A DNA stretch of 26,803 bases from an uncultured Lachnospiraceae bacterium (lineage in GTDB: Bacteria; Bacillota; Clostridia; Lachnospirales; Lachnospiraceae), in NCBI GenBank assembly GCA_910589105.1, contig CAJUST010000030.1:699-27501 (forward strand), read 5' to 3'. The notes below the pieces were generated by a model that was not told the origin of the DNA, did not search any database, and saw only the letters and a list, made by a program, of their open reading frames with translations. The position numbers were made by a program, and so were the translations under genes. Below, piece by piece: positions 6,711 to 14,654 of the stretch; positions within the stretch are counted from its first letter, which is position 1; every line of letters begins with the position of its first letter.

Positions 6711-7148
6711 TTATATGACATAATTATTCGCTTCGCGGTCTTTTTGCTTATCTATAATATCCTGAAGGGTAATGCCGTCAAGATATTCGTTTACGACATG
6801 GGAAAGACCCTGCCAGACAGGATGCATGAAACATTCTGCGCTTCGTTCACATGGGAATAAGTCGGTTTCTACACAGGCGACGGGCGAAAGCGCTCCTTCC
6901 GTCAGACGGAGGATCTGCCCTACTGTATAATCATCAGGCTTCCCCGCAAGCTGGTAACCGCCCTGTGAGCCCCGATTTGTACGCAAAATGCCAGATTTAT
7001 TTAACATGGGGATAATCTGTTCTAAATATTTTTTAGAAATATTTTGCCGTTTTGCAATATCTTTCAGAGCTATAAAACTGCCGTCATTATGTTCTGCCAA
7101 ATCAATCAGCATACGCAGCGCATAGCGTCCCTTTGTCGATATTTTCAT
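6711..7148 (-). CDS. Rrf2-family transcriptional regulator
   Basis: A 145-residue winged-helix regulator starting MKISTKGRYALRM, with a recognition region around DIAKRQNISKKYLEQIIPML and the wing at GSQGGYQL. Three cysteines follow in VACVETDLFPCERSAEC (Cys-X7-Cys-X5-Cys), close to the cluster-binding loop of IscR-type members. The protein may therefore sense Fe-S or cysteine status, like IscR or CymR. I chose the ATG at 7148, 8 nt after AAGG, because homologues start there; an in-frame GTG at 7157 is also open. The position next to cysK and nifS-nifU suggests they are its targets. Which subfamily it belongs to is not settled. Confidence 0.88.
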   Translation of the reverse strand: MKISTKGRYALRMLIDLAEHNDGSFIALKDIAKRQNISKKYLEQIIPMLNKSGILRTNRGSQGGYQLAGKPDDYTVGQILRLTEGALSPVACVETDLFPCERSAECFMHPVWQGLSHVVNEYLDGITLQDIIDKQKDREANNYVI

Positions 7149-7170
7149 ATGCATCACCTTATCATTGCTT

Positions 7171-7208
7171 GATAGGGCTATCGTAACATATATTTACTGT
7201 GTTTTCAA
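7171..7208 (-). promoter_or_regulatory. Promoter and possible autoregulatory site of the Rrf2 gene
   Basis: TTGAAA (7203-7208), 17 bp, TACGAT (7180-7185) on the minus strand. The palindrome GATAG-GG-CTATC (7171-7182) overlaps the -10 and the expected start site. That placement fits repression by the gene's own product, as is common in this family. Confidence 0.45.
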
Positions 7209-7254
7209 GAAGCCGGAAAACAGAAGCGTAAATTATCTTTTCATTTAGAAAAAA

Positions 7255-7352
7255 GGGCTGCCGCAAAATAGCCGCTGGATACAACATATGGATTTTAATG
7301 CCCTGCTGGCTGATACATCGCTTGTATCATAAGCTATATTTACGACAGCTCC
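7255..7352 (-). terminator. Long hairpin terminator after gdhA (palindrome)
   Basis: On the minus strand GGAGCTGTCGTAAATATAGC (7352-7333) pairs imperfectly with GCTATTTTGCGGCAGCCC (7272-7255), with an inner TGATACAA/TTGTATCC stem. TTTTTT follows. It lies 26 nt past the gdhA stop and looks like its terminator. Its size and its arm ends resemble the palindrome at 6430-6526, so the two may be related repeats. Confidence 0.65.
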
Positions 7353-7378
7353 TATTCTTCACTTATAATCCGCTTGTA

Positions 7379-8713
7379 TTACACAACTCCTTGGAGTAAC
7401 ATTGCTTCTGCCACTTTCTCAAAGCCGGCAATGTTCGCGCCCATCACATAGTTGCCTTCCTGTCCATAGCGTTTTGCCGCATCGTCTATGGTGTGGTAAA
7501 TATTGACCATAATTTGTTTTAACTTGGAATCCACTTCTTCAAATGTCCAGCTTAATCTTTCACTATTCTGGGACATTTCAAGCGCTGATGTAGCCACGCC
7601 GCCTGCATTGGCTGCTTTTCCGCCGATAAACCATACGCCGTTTTCCTGAAGGTATTTAGTCGCATCGATTGTAGTTGGCATATTTGCGCCTTCGCAGACT
7701 GCTTTACAGCCATTTGCAACTAACTGTTTTGCATCGTCGATGAACAGTTCGTTTTGTGTTGCGCATGGCAGAGCAATATCGCATTTCACAGACCATACGC
7801 CGCGTCCTTCGTGATATTCCGCGCTTTTACGCGCATTCGCGTATTCCGTTAAACGTGCGCGTTTCACTTCTTTTACTTCTTTCAAAAGAGCAACGTCAAT
7901 TCCTTCCGGATCATAAATCCATCCTGTAGAGTCGGAACAGGTTACGACTTTTGCGCCCATCTGCTGCGCTTTCTGCGTCGCGTAGATTGCTACGTTTCCT
8001 GCGCCGGAGATGACAACTGTTTTACCTTCCATGGATTCTCCGTGGCATTTCATTAATTCTTCTGTAATATACAAAAGACCATATCCAGTAGCTTCGGTAC
8101 GGACTAAGGAACCGCCATAGGATAATCCCTTTCCGGTTAAAACGCCTTCATATACCCCTTTGATTTTCTTATACTGCCCAAACATATAGCCGATTTCCCT
8201 TGCGCCCGTCCCAATGTCTCCGGCTGGCACATCTGTGTCCGCTCCAATATATTTGGATAACTCTGTCATAAAGCTTTGGCAGAATGCCATCACTTCCCGA
8301 TCTGATTTGCCTTTCGGATCAAAGTCGGCTCCGCCTTTGCCGCCGCCGATTGGCAGGCCTGTCAGAGAATTTTTAAATATCTGCTCAAATCCTAAAAATT
8401 TGATAATTCCTGTATTTACGGAAGGATGCAGACGAAGTCCTCCTTTATATGGCCCAATCGCATTATTGAACTGGATTCTATAACCTGTGTTTACCTGAAC
8501 CTGCCCCTTATCGTCTACCCATGGCACACGGAACTTAAACTGTCTGTCCGGCTCAGTCAGTCTTTCTAACAGGGCTTCTTTGCGGTATTTTTCTTCATTT
8601 GCTTCAATAGCAGGCTTTAAAGATTCTAAAACTTCTTCCACTGCCTGAAGAAATTCCGGTTCAGATGCATTTTTTGCTTTTACGCGTTCAAGAACTTCAT
8701 CAACATAACTCAT
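7379..8713 (-). CDS. gdhA: NADP-type glutamate dehydrogenase
   Basis: A 444-residue enzyme of the hexameric family, which interconverts 2-oxoglutarate plus ammonium and L-glutamate. The substrate lysines are in IGPYKGGLR (K90), FKNSLTG (K114) and PIGGGKGGADFDPKG (K126). The Rossmann glycines are in VISGAGNVAIYA, and CEGANMPTT and GGKAANAGGVATS follow in the expected order. The length and FDPKGKSD-type segment fit the NADP-dependent assimilatory form; cofactor use is inferred. The ATG follows AAGGAGA. The leader carries a strong small hairpin next to the ribosome-binding site, and a long hairpin terminator follows the gene. Confidence 0.95.
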   Translation of the reverse strand: MSYVDEVLERVKAKNASEPEFLQAVEEVLESLKPAIEANEEKYRKEALLERLTEPDRQFKFRVPWVDDKGQVQVNTGYRIQFNNAIGPYKGGLRLHPSVNTGIIKFLGFEQIFKNSLTGLPIGGGKGGADFDPKGKSDREVMAFCQSFMTELSKYIGADTDVPAGDIGTGAREIGYMFGQYKKIKGVYEGVLTGKGLSYGGSLVRTEATGYGLLYITEELMKCHGESMEGKTVVISGAGNVAIYATQKAQQMGAKVVTCSDSTGWIYDPEGIDVALLKEVKEVKRARLTEYANARKSAEYHEGRGVWSVKCDIALPCATQNELFIDDAKQLVANGCKAVCEGANMPTTIDATKYLQENGVWFIGGKAANAGGVATSALEMSQNSERLSWTFEEVDSKLKQIMVNIYHTIDDAAKRYGQEGNYVMGANIAGFEKVAEAMLLQGVV

Positions 8714-8744
8714 TTTTTTCTATCTCCTTTTCGAAAAAATCTGT

Positions 8745-8763
8745 GCAAGCGTTACACGCTTGC
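8745..8763 (-). promoter_or_regulatory. Hairpin with T run in the gdhA leader
   Basis: GCAAGCGT-TAC-ACGCTTGC is a perfect 8-bp inverted repeat. On the minus strand it is followed after 4 nt by six T residues and then by the AAGGAGA site of gdhA. It could end transcripts from the upstream coiled-coil gene, act as an attenuator of gdhA, or be a protein-binding site. Confidence 0.7.
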
Positions 8764-8787
8764 GCAACGTAAACGGATGCCAAATTT

Positions 8788-8816
8788 ATTTTAGTATGAA
8801 ATGAGCCATTACGCAA
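8788..8816 (-). promoter_or_regulatory. Possible gdhA promoter
   Basis: TTGCGT (8811-8816), 17 bp, TAAAAT (8788-8793) on the minus strand. The -10 matches five of six positions and the -35 only three. If used, the hairpin at 8745-8763 lies inside the gdhA transcript. Confidence 0.4.
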
Positions 8817-8826
8817 TATTTTTTTA

Positions 8827-9531
8827 CTATAATTTTATATCTACTGGAATATATCCGTCCAAATGCAGATTATTTTCATTTTCTTTTTCTTCTTCTTTTT
8901 GCTTTTCCTCTTTTGTTTTTTCCTCTTTATTTTCCTTTTTCGCTTGTTCTATTTCTGATTTAGCTGCTTGCAAAACCGCATGGTTGGCTTTTCTCAGTTC
9001 TTTAAACTGCCAGCCTTCCGCTTTTTCCACACTCTGGTTGACATTCGCAAGCAGCTCCTGTTTTGCTCCAACATTGCCGCCTCTTTCTAAATCTGTTTTG
9101 ATTTCCCTCGCCGTTACTCTGGCTTCCCCTTTTAGTTTCGTAACGACTGTTCCCTGAGATTTTGCCTGTTTCATGGACGAATCTGCGGATATCATTGATT
9201 TGATGCCAGCCTTTGAAATGCCTTCATTCGTTTCCGGCCGCTCCTTTGCCTGCTCCTCTCCTTTCGCCGCTGCCTGCTCTTGCTGCTTTTCCCTTCTTTT
9301 ATCAATTTCATGCTGGCGGAGCTGATTGTTTAATTCTGTGATTTTCTGTTGATACTCCTGCCGCTTCTTTTGTTTTTCCTCCGCGCTTAATTCCTCATTT
9401 GATGAAAGCTGCTGCATTTCCTTTTGAATTTGGGCAATCTGGGTCTTAATGTGTTTACTATACGCATCTTCCTGCCCTGAATTAGACAATCCTATTTTTG
9501 GGGTTCCTTGGTTTACTCCACCTATTTTCAT
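8827..9531 (-). CDS. Coiled-coil protein, FlxA-like
   Basis: A 234-residue hydrophilic protein with no signal peptide or membrane helix. Residues 20-95 are a charged coiled coil rich in Gln, Glu and Lys (IAQIQKEMQQLSSNEELSAE). A middle region at about 105-185 has less charge, and residues 190-220 are almost entirely Lys and Glu. The N-terminal layout MKIGGVN followed by an IQKEMQQL-type coil resembles FlxA-like proteins, a poorly characterised family named after a flagellum-regulated E. coli gene. GGAGGAATG supports the ATG. A possible sigma-D promoter lies upstream. Function is unknown. Confidence 0.7.
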   Translation of the reverse strand: MKIGGVNQGTPKIGLSNSGQEDAYSKHIKTQIAQIQKEMQQLSSNEELSAEEKQKKRQEYQQKITELNNQLRQHEIDKRREKQQEQAAAKGEEQAKERPETNEGISKAGIKSMISADSSMKQAKSQGTVVTKLKGEARVTAREIKTDLERGGNVGAKQELLANVNQSVEKAEGWQFKELRKANHAVLQAAKSEIEQAKKENKEEKTKEEKQKEEEKENENNLHLDGYIPVDIKL

Positions 9532-9585
9532 GTTTCATTCCTCCGTTTCATTTTCATCTGACCGACTCTAGTTGTTTCAAGTTAT

Positions 9586-9612
9586 ATTTCGTCTAATGAG
9601 AGGAATCCTTAA
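9586..9612 (-). promoter_or_regulatory. Possible sigma-D (sigma-28) promoter
   Basis: On the minus strand TTAA (9609-9612), exactly 15 bp, then GACGAAAT (9586-9593). The motility sigma factor consensus is TAAA-N15-GCCGATAT, so this matches three of four and six of eight positions. It lies about 55 nt upstream of the FlxA-like gene. No good sigma-A promoter is seen there. Confidence 0.35.
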
Positions 9613-9681
9613 AGCGTTTTGACGTGAAATAAGTTTTTTTTGTTGTAAACCGGTCTGTAAACCACAATTATTCCCTGCTGC

Positions 9682-10224
9682 CTACTCTTTCCAGAAATCT
9701 ATTGGTTCATAATCTCTAAGCTCCGCTAAAAACCCTCTTTTTTGCAGTTCCTCTTGAATCTGGTCTAAAATCTCATCTGATTCCGCTGTCACTGTATGAT
9801 AATGGAAGCCTGATGTTACGTCTTTTAAGGATTTTGAAATGCCGCTTTCTAATTTTTCTATATATTCTTTCACATCACGGCGGGATTTTAACCCCATCTC
9901 TACACGGATCACATTGTAAATTTTATGATAGACAAATTCATCGACAACCATGCCGCCAAAATCCACATATAGATTTAATTCTTCTTCCATTTCATCATCA
10001 GAATGTTTTACCTTAAAAATTCTCTGGCAAGATATGCCGCTTCCCATCATATATCCGCGGCAGGTGCTTACAATTTCCCTCTTTTGTGCCCGTAAAAGGG
10101 CAATATCCTGCACAATGACCTGACGGCTAACTGCAAACGTTTTGGCTAAAGCCGTTCCGGAAACCGGCTGTCTGGCATTTGCCAGAATCTCAAGCATTTT
10201 CTCCCTTCTTTGTTCTCCGCTCAT
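9682..10224 (-). CDS. niaR: Niacin-responsive repressor NiaR
   Basis: A 180-residue regulator. Residues 1-60 are a winged helix (LAKTFAVSRQVIVQDIALLR), and about 75-175 is the 3H domain, named for three conserved histidines: here VKHSDDE, VYHKIYNV and FHYHTV. In Bacillus and clostridia this protein represses NAD synthesis and niacin uptake genes when nicotinic acid is plentiful. It is the last gene of nadA-nadB-nadC-niaR, 7 nt after nadC, so it probably feeds back on its own operon. An AAGGA lies within the end of nadC, ahead of the ATG. No convincing terminator follows. Confidence 0.92.
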   Translation of the reverse strand: MSGEQRREKMLEILANARQPVSGTALAKTFAVSRQVIVQDIALLRAQKREIVSTCRGYMMGSGISCQRIFKVKHSDDEMEEELNLYVDFGGMVVDEFVYHKIYNVIRVEMGLKSRRDVKEYIEKLESGISKSLKDVTSGFHYHTVTAESDEILDQIQEELQKRGFLAELRDYEPIDFWKE

Positions 10225-10231
10225 ACCATAC

Positions 10232-11098
10232 TCACTTTCCTTCAGAAACCGGACGTAAATTCTTTAATGAAATATCTAAAATAGGCGCAGAATGCGTTAA
10301 TGCCCCGCTGGAAACATAGTCGACGCCAAGATCTAATATCCTTTGAACCGTCTCTCTTGTTACATTGCCTGAAATTTCAATTTCCGCCCTATGGGCAATC
10401 ATCTCAACCGCTTCCCGCATAACTTCCGGCTCCATATTATCCAACATAATAATATCCGCCCCCGCTTCCACCGCTTCCTTTGCCATTTCAAGTGATTCCA
10501 CTTCCACTTCTATTTTCCGCACAAAAGGAGCATATTCTTTTGCCATTTGCACTGCTTCTTTCACGCCGCCTGCCGCGCCGATGTGATTATCCTTTAAGAG
10601 CACCCCGTCTGTTAAATTATACCTATGGTTATGCCCGCTTCCAACCCGTACCGCATACTTTTCAAATATCCGGTTATTCGGCGTTGTCTTTCTTGTGTCT
10701 AACAGTTTTATGCCGCTGCCCTCTAATAACTTTGCAACTGAAGCCGTATATGTTGCAATTCCGCTCATTCGCTGAAGATAATTCAGCGCTGTGCGTTCTC
10801 CGGACAATAACACGCGGATATCCCCCCGGACTTTCGCAAGGCGTTCACCCGCCTTTACCGCTTGGCCGTCTTGTGTAAAAAAAGTCACTTCTGCCTTTTC
10901 ATCTAAAAGTTGAAAAACCCTTGCAAATACAGAAAGCCCGCAGATAATTCCGTCTTCCTTACAAATCAAATTGACTTCCCCGAGACAAAAATGGGGCATA
11001 ACGGAATTTGTCGTCACATCTTCGCTTGTAATGTCTTCTTTTAAAGCGCTTAAAATATAAGGATCTACATTTAATTTCATTGTTATTGGATCATACAT
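10232..11098 (-). CDS. nadC: Nicotinate-nucleotide pyrophosphorylase (carboxylating)
   Basis: A 288-residue enzyme (quinolinate phosphoribosyltransferase) that turns quinolinate and PRPP into nicotinate mononucleotide, CO2 and pyrophosphate. Family motifs are in order: SGERTALNYLQRMSGIAT, LLDTRKTTP, RVGSGHNHRYNLTDGVLLKD NH, VEVE, DIIMLDNM, and SGNV-SSGALTHSAP-DIS at the end. The length is typical. Its start overlaps the end of nadB by 16 nt, with GAGAGG about 11 nt upstream, so the two are likely coupled. It is the third step of the operon pathway. Confidence 0.95.
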   Translation of the reverse strand: MYDPITMKLNVDPYILSALKEDITSEDVTTNSVMPHFCLGEVNLICKEDGIICGLSVFARVFQLLDEKAEVTFFTQDGQAVKAGERLAKVRGDIRVLLSGERTALNYLQRMSGIATYTASVAKLLEGSGIKLLDTRKTTPNNRIFEKYAVRVGSGHNHRYNLTDGVLLKDNHIGAAGGVKEAVQMAKEYAPFVRKIEVEVESLEMAKEAVEAGADIIMLDNMEPEVMREAVEMIAHRAEIEISGNVTRETVQRILDLGVDYVSSGALTHSAPILDISLKNLRPVSEGK

Positions 11099-12384
11099 AA
11101 TTTATTTAACCTCTCAATCTCACTTAATACGTTCTTTTTATAAGTTTCCGCCAAATGCTCCTCATCTTCGTAAGGCGAATAATCCGGTTCTTTTCCGGTT
11201 TCTTTCCAATGTGTTGCATTAAACTTGCGGCATGACAGATCTTTTGCCGCGCGTTTTGCAAAAACCAAGCTTTCCAAAAGCGAATTGCTTGCAAGCCTGT
11301 TTTTCCCATGCACGCCGTTACAGGCGGTTTCTCCGACCGCATATAATCTTTCCATAGAAGTCCTGCAAAATTTATCCACTTTGATTCCTCCCATAAAATA
11401 ATGCTGCGCCGGAACGACTGGAATACATTCATGAAAAACGTCGTACCCTTTTGATTTACAATGCTCTACAATATTAGGAAAATGGCGCCGGATTTCCTCA
11501 TCTGATATGTGTTCCATAGAAAGCCATACAAATGGCTTTCCGTCTTTTTCCATCTGACTATAAATCTCTTTTGTCAGGGCGTCTCTTGGAAGAAGCTCGT
11601 TTACAAACCTTTCTTTGTTTGCATTATAAAGGACGGCTCCTTCTCCCCGTACCGATTCAGAAATCAAAAAACTCCGTTCTTCCGTTTCCTCTGTATAAAG
11701 CGTCGTCGGATGAATCTGGACATAATTGATATGTTCCAGCTCTATCCCATGCTCCAAAGCTACCGCAATGCCGTCTCCGGTTAAATGCCTGTAATTTGTT
11801 GTATGTGGATATAACCCGCCAATTCCTCCGCATGCCAAAACCGTTATGTCCGCATAAATCCTATCCAGTTTTCCTTCTTTATTCCGGACATACGCGCCAT
11901 AGCAGGCATTTTCCCCGCAAATCAAATCCAGCATTGCGCAATTCTCTACAATCTGGATATTCGGCTGACGCCTTGCTTTTTCCAAAAGCTTTCCCGTAAT
12001 TTCTTTTCCGGTTATATCGGCATGGAACAAAATCCGTTTTGCAGAATGCCCTCCTTCTCGCGTGTAGGAAAAACTTCCATCACGTTCTCTGTGAAACTCG
12101 ACGCCATACGACACTAAATCCTCCACCGCATCTCTGGAAGAACGTATCATAATTTCCACCGATTCAGGATTATTTTCATAATGTCCGGCATGCATCGTGT
12201 CTTCAAAATAGCTGTCATAATCCGATTCTTCTCTTAACATGCACATACCGCCCTGAGCCAGAAAAGAGTCGCTATGTTCCGCTTTTTCCTTTGTAATCAT
12301 GTAAATATTTTTATCCTTTGGAAGATGAAGCGCGCAAAACAGCCCCGCACAGCCCGTTCCTATAATTAATATATCTGTTTTCAT
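11083..12384 (-). CDS. nadB: L-aspartate oxidase
   Basis: A 433-residue FAD enzyme that oxidises L-aspartate to iminoaspartate, the substrate of NadA. The dinucleotide-binding loop is IIGTGCAGLFCALHL near the N-terminus. SFLAQGGM, HAGHYENNPE, QIHPTTLY, SVRGEGAVLYN, LPRDALTKEI and GVHGKNRLASNSLLESLVF follow in family order. It is about 100 residues shorter than the E. coli enzyme because the C-terminal helical domain is largely absent, as in other clostridial NadB proteins. The ATG follows GGAGG closely. It lies 19 nt after nadA, which helps pass on the unstable iminoaspartate. Confidence 0.95.
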   Translation of the reverse strand: MKTDILIIGTGCAGLFCALHLPKDKNIYMITKEKAEHSDSFLAQGGMCMLREESDYDSYFEDTMHAGHYENNPESVEIMIRSSRDAVEDLVSYGVEFHRERDGSFSYTREGGHSAKRILFHADITGKEITGKLLEKARRQPNIQIVENCAMLDLICGENACYGAYVRNKEGKLDRIYADITVLACGGIGGLYPHTTNYRHLTGDGIAVALEHGIELEHINYVQIHPTTLYTEETEERSFLISESVRGEGAVLYNANKERFVNELLPRDALTKEIYSQMEKDGKPFVWLSMEHISDEEIRRHFPNIVEHCKSKGYDVFHECIPVVPAQHYFMGGIKVDKFCRTSMERLYAVGETACNGVHGKNRLASNSLLESLVFAKRAAKDLSCRKFNATHWKETGKEPDYSPYEDEEHLAETYKKNVLSEIERLNKLCMIQ

Positions 12385-12403
12385 CTTGCCTCCATAGATG
12401 CCG

Positions 12404-13315
12404 CTACCTTGCCATCTCTAACATTTTCTCCAAGGGGCGGGCGGCCCGTTCCATAATCTGTGTATCCAAAATTACCTCCGGACAGCTTTCGCTTCCCATA
12501 TTTTCTAAAACATTTGCTATCTTTTCCATCGTCACCTTTTTCATATCCGGACAGACCTGTGGAGAGATCACAGGATAAAAGCGTTTGTCTGGGTTCTCTT
12601 TTTCCAACTGATAGAAAACTCCTGTTTCCGTGGCAATAATGTATTCTTTTGCCGGACTTTCTTTTGCAAAGCGGATAATCTCTGTCGTACTTCCCACATA
12701 ATCTGCAAGTTCTAACACGTCTTCTGCGCATTCCGGATGCGCCAGAACCGGGGCGTTTGGATATTTTTGTTTTGCTTCTAACAATAAATTCCGCTCAATG
12801 CTTCGATGCGTGGGGCAATATCCATTGTGATAAATAAATTCCTTTTCAGGAGCCTGTTTCGCCACAAAGCGCGCCAAATGGCTGTCCGGTATAAAATAAA
12901 TCTGATTTTGCGTAAGTTTCTTTACAACTTTAACTGCATTAGAAGAAGTCACGCAAATATCTGATTCCGCTTTTACCTCTGCTGAAGAATTTACATAGCA
13001 GACTACCGCCGCATCCGGATATTTTTTCCGTATCGTTCTCACTTGCTCTGCCGTCACCATATCCGCCATCGGGCATCCTGCCGTTAGATCCGCCATATAG
13101 ACATGCTTATCCGGATTTAACAGTTTCGCGCTCTCTCCCATAAAGGACACTCCGGCAAACAAGATATTTTTATGTTTTGTTTCCGCCGCCAGCTCTGCCA
13201 GCGCATAAGAGTCGCCCACAAAATCTGCAATTTCCTGAACAGCCCCATCTACATAATAATGCGCAAGGATTACCACATCTTTTTCTTGCTTTAGCCTGCA
13301 AATTTTCTCATTCAT
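12404..13315 (-). CDS. nadA: Quinolinate synthase
   Basis: A 303-residue [4Fe-4S] enzyme that condenses iminoaspartate with dihydroxyacetone phosphate to give quinolinate. The three cluster cysteines of the short NadA class are present: C81 in AGCPMADM, C167 in NGYCPTHRS and C255 in VCPDMKKV. Substrate residues are in ILAHYYVDGAVQE, FAGVSFMGESAK, YVNSSAEVKA, CVTSSNA, HPEC and VGSTTEI. It is the first gene of the NAD operon and follows a strong promoter. Its cluster depends on Fe-S assembly, for which nifS-nifU are encoded nearby. Confidence 0.96.
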   Translation of the reverse strand: MNEKICRLKQEKDVVILAHYYVDGAVQEIADFVGDSYALAELAAETKHKNILFAGVSFMGESAKLLNPDKHVYMADLTAGCPMADMVTAEQVRTIRKKYPDAAVVCYVNSSAEVKAESDICVTSSNAVKVVKKLTQNQIYFIPDSHLARFVAKQAPEKEFIYHNGYCPTHRSIERNLLLEAKQKYPNAPVLAHPECAEDVLELADYVGSTTEIIRFAKESPAKEYIIATETGVFYQLEKENPDKRFYPVISPQVCPDMKKVTMEKIANVLENMGSESCPEVILDTQIMERAARPLEKMLEMAR

Positions 13316-13349
13316 CTTCCTTTGTTCCTCCCTGAATCATATTTCACGC

Positions 13350-13378
13350 ATTATAACACAGTTTCGCTATGCTGACAA
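13350..13378 (-). promoter_or_regulatory. Promoter of the nadA-nadB-nadC-niaR operon
   Basis: TTGTCA (13373-13378), 17 bp, TATAAT (13350-13355) on the minus strand. The sequence ACAACTGTCTTGTCA covers the -35 and is a plausible NiaR operator position. I could not match it to a remembered NiaR consensus with certainty. Confidence 0.8.
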
Positions 13379-13466
13379 GACAGTTGTATATTCAGAATTT
13401 CAAAAGTAGGAATCCCCTTAATGATGCTTTTCTTAAAAATTAATTAAGAAACAATTCCTTAACCCA

Positions 13467-13495
13467 TTGATTTTATCACGCTAGCGCTCTAAAAT
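13467..13495 (+). promoter_or_regulatory. Promoter of the HipA-like kinase gene
   Basis: TTGATT (13467-13472), 17 bp, TAAAAT (13490-13495). The spacer contains the overlapping palindromes GCTAGC and AGCGCT, a possible operator. The leader to the ATG is about 37 nt. Confidence 0.6.
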
Positions 13496-13538
13496 AGAAA
13501 TAACTTTACACATAAGAAAGGGCAAAGGCAAATTAACT

Positions 13539-14651
13539 ATGTATTTAATGTTAAAAGACACTCCGGTTTTATATTTTGATTTAGATGAATTTATTGTAGA
13601 AGTGATTCATAATGACTTACTTCCCTACTGCCTTCGCTCTAATATCCGCAAGGCAAATAATATGAAAGATATTCTGTTTAATATTCAGGCTGTAAAAAGT
13701 TATTTAAGCAGCCGGATTCTTTCCCTCTCAAGAGACAATGCCAAACAAATCTATGCCGCGTTTCAAATTCCCCAGATTGATTCCATTGATAACCGCACAA
13801 ATATCTGCATTAAGTGTAAAGGCGTTTCCATTCAGGACAGTTTTTGGATTAAAGAAGAAAATGCTAACCTTGAATGGAAGAATGTAAACATACGCCAAAA
13901 TAATTTAAGTGATATTGCAGATATATCTTTAAGCGGCTTTAACCCGACGATTGCGACAAATGCAATTTGCCCTGAACTAACGACTAAGGGCCTGTTCCGT
14001 AAAGGCTGGATACATATTGGCGGAAACCTGTATATGCTGAAATCGGATCGGACGAATAATTTTGTGAATACGAAAATGGAAATCCTTGCATCAGAAATTT
14101 TAGAATGTTTCGAAAATGGGATTGACAGCATTGTTTATGCCGGAGATATTAAGAATACGACAGATGGGCTGGCTGTAATTTCAATTTGCGAGAATTTTGT
14201 TGATGAAGAATATTCATTTGTGGAAGCTTGGGAGTTTATGGATTACTTGAAGCGCCTCGGCATTGATTTTAGGGAATTTTGTTTAAAAGAGTGGGGTTCG
14301 TTGTTCGCCAGCATCCCCGTTTTAGATTATATTATTATGAACACAGACAGGCATACGCAAAATTACGGCGCATTGATGAATAATGAAACCGGCAAAATCG
14401 AAAAACTGGCTCCATTGTTTGATTTCAACTGCGCGCTTGTAGCGGATTATTTTATGCGGGATGCTGAGGAAACGTTTAGCCAAATGTTTAACACGAAAGA
14501 AACCATGCGCGACTTGGCTTTTCAGTTTTTAGAATACACAGATATTCAATTTTGTGAAAAAAGATTTTTAAAAATTTTAGAACTAAATAAAGAGTTTGAA
14601 TATATTTTTGAACGTGTGTATAAACGCGCGCAAAAACTTAAAATTGTATAA
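13539..14651 (+). CDS. HipA-like protein kinase, orphan
   Basis: A 370-residue protein whose C-terminal half fits the HipA-type Ser/Thr kinase fold. LYMLKSD (K168) is the likely ATP lysine. DYIIMNTDRHTQNYG (D270, H272, N275) is the catalytic loop, and APLFDFN (D295, N297) the metal-binding motif. HipA proteins phosphorylate translation factors such as glutamyl-tRNA synthetase and are usually paired with a HipB antitoxin. Residues 1-160 do not resemble HipA's usual N-terminal domain in an obvious way. No HTH partner is encoded beside it. It runs against its neighbours and is AT-rich, which suggests acquisition. The substrate and any toxicity are unknown. Confidence 0.78.
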   Translation: MYLMLKDTPVLYFDLDEFIVEVIHNDLLPYCLRSNIRKANNMKDILFNIQAVKSYLSSRILSLSRDNAKQIYAAFQIPQIDSIDNRTNICIKCKGVSIQDSFWIKEENANLEWKNVNIRQNNLSDIADISLSGFNPTIATNAICPELTTKGLFRKGWIHIGGNLYMLKSDRTNNFVNTKMEILASEILECFENGIDSIVYAGDIKNTTDGLAVISICENFVDEEYSFVEAWEFMDYLKRLGIDFREFCLKEWGSLFASIPVLDYIIMNTDRHTQNYGALMNNETGKIEKLAPLFDFNCALVADYFMRDAEETFSQMFNTKETMRDLAFQFLEYTDIQFCEKRFLKILELNKEFEYIFERVYKRAQKLKIV

Positions 14652-14654
14652 AAA

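Noticed and set aside
9613..9681. Terminator after niaR
   Set aside because: There is an A run and a repeated GGTTTACA, but no stem longer than four pairs next to a T run on the minus strand.
12381..12731. 116-codon minus-strand frame inside nadA
   Set aside because: It is an Arg/Gly/Lys-rich out-of-frame shadow of nadA, where all cluster cysteines are in the main frame.
13316..13349. Riboswitch ahead of nadA
   Set aside because: The leader between the promoter and nadA is only about 30 nt and shows no aptamer-like structure; control by NiaR is more likely.
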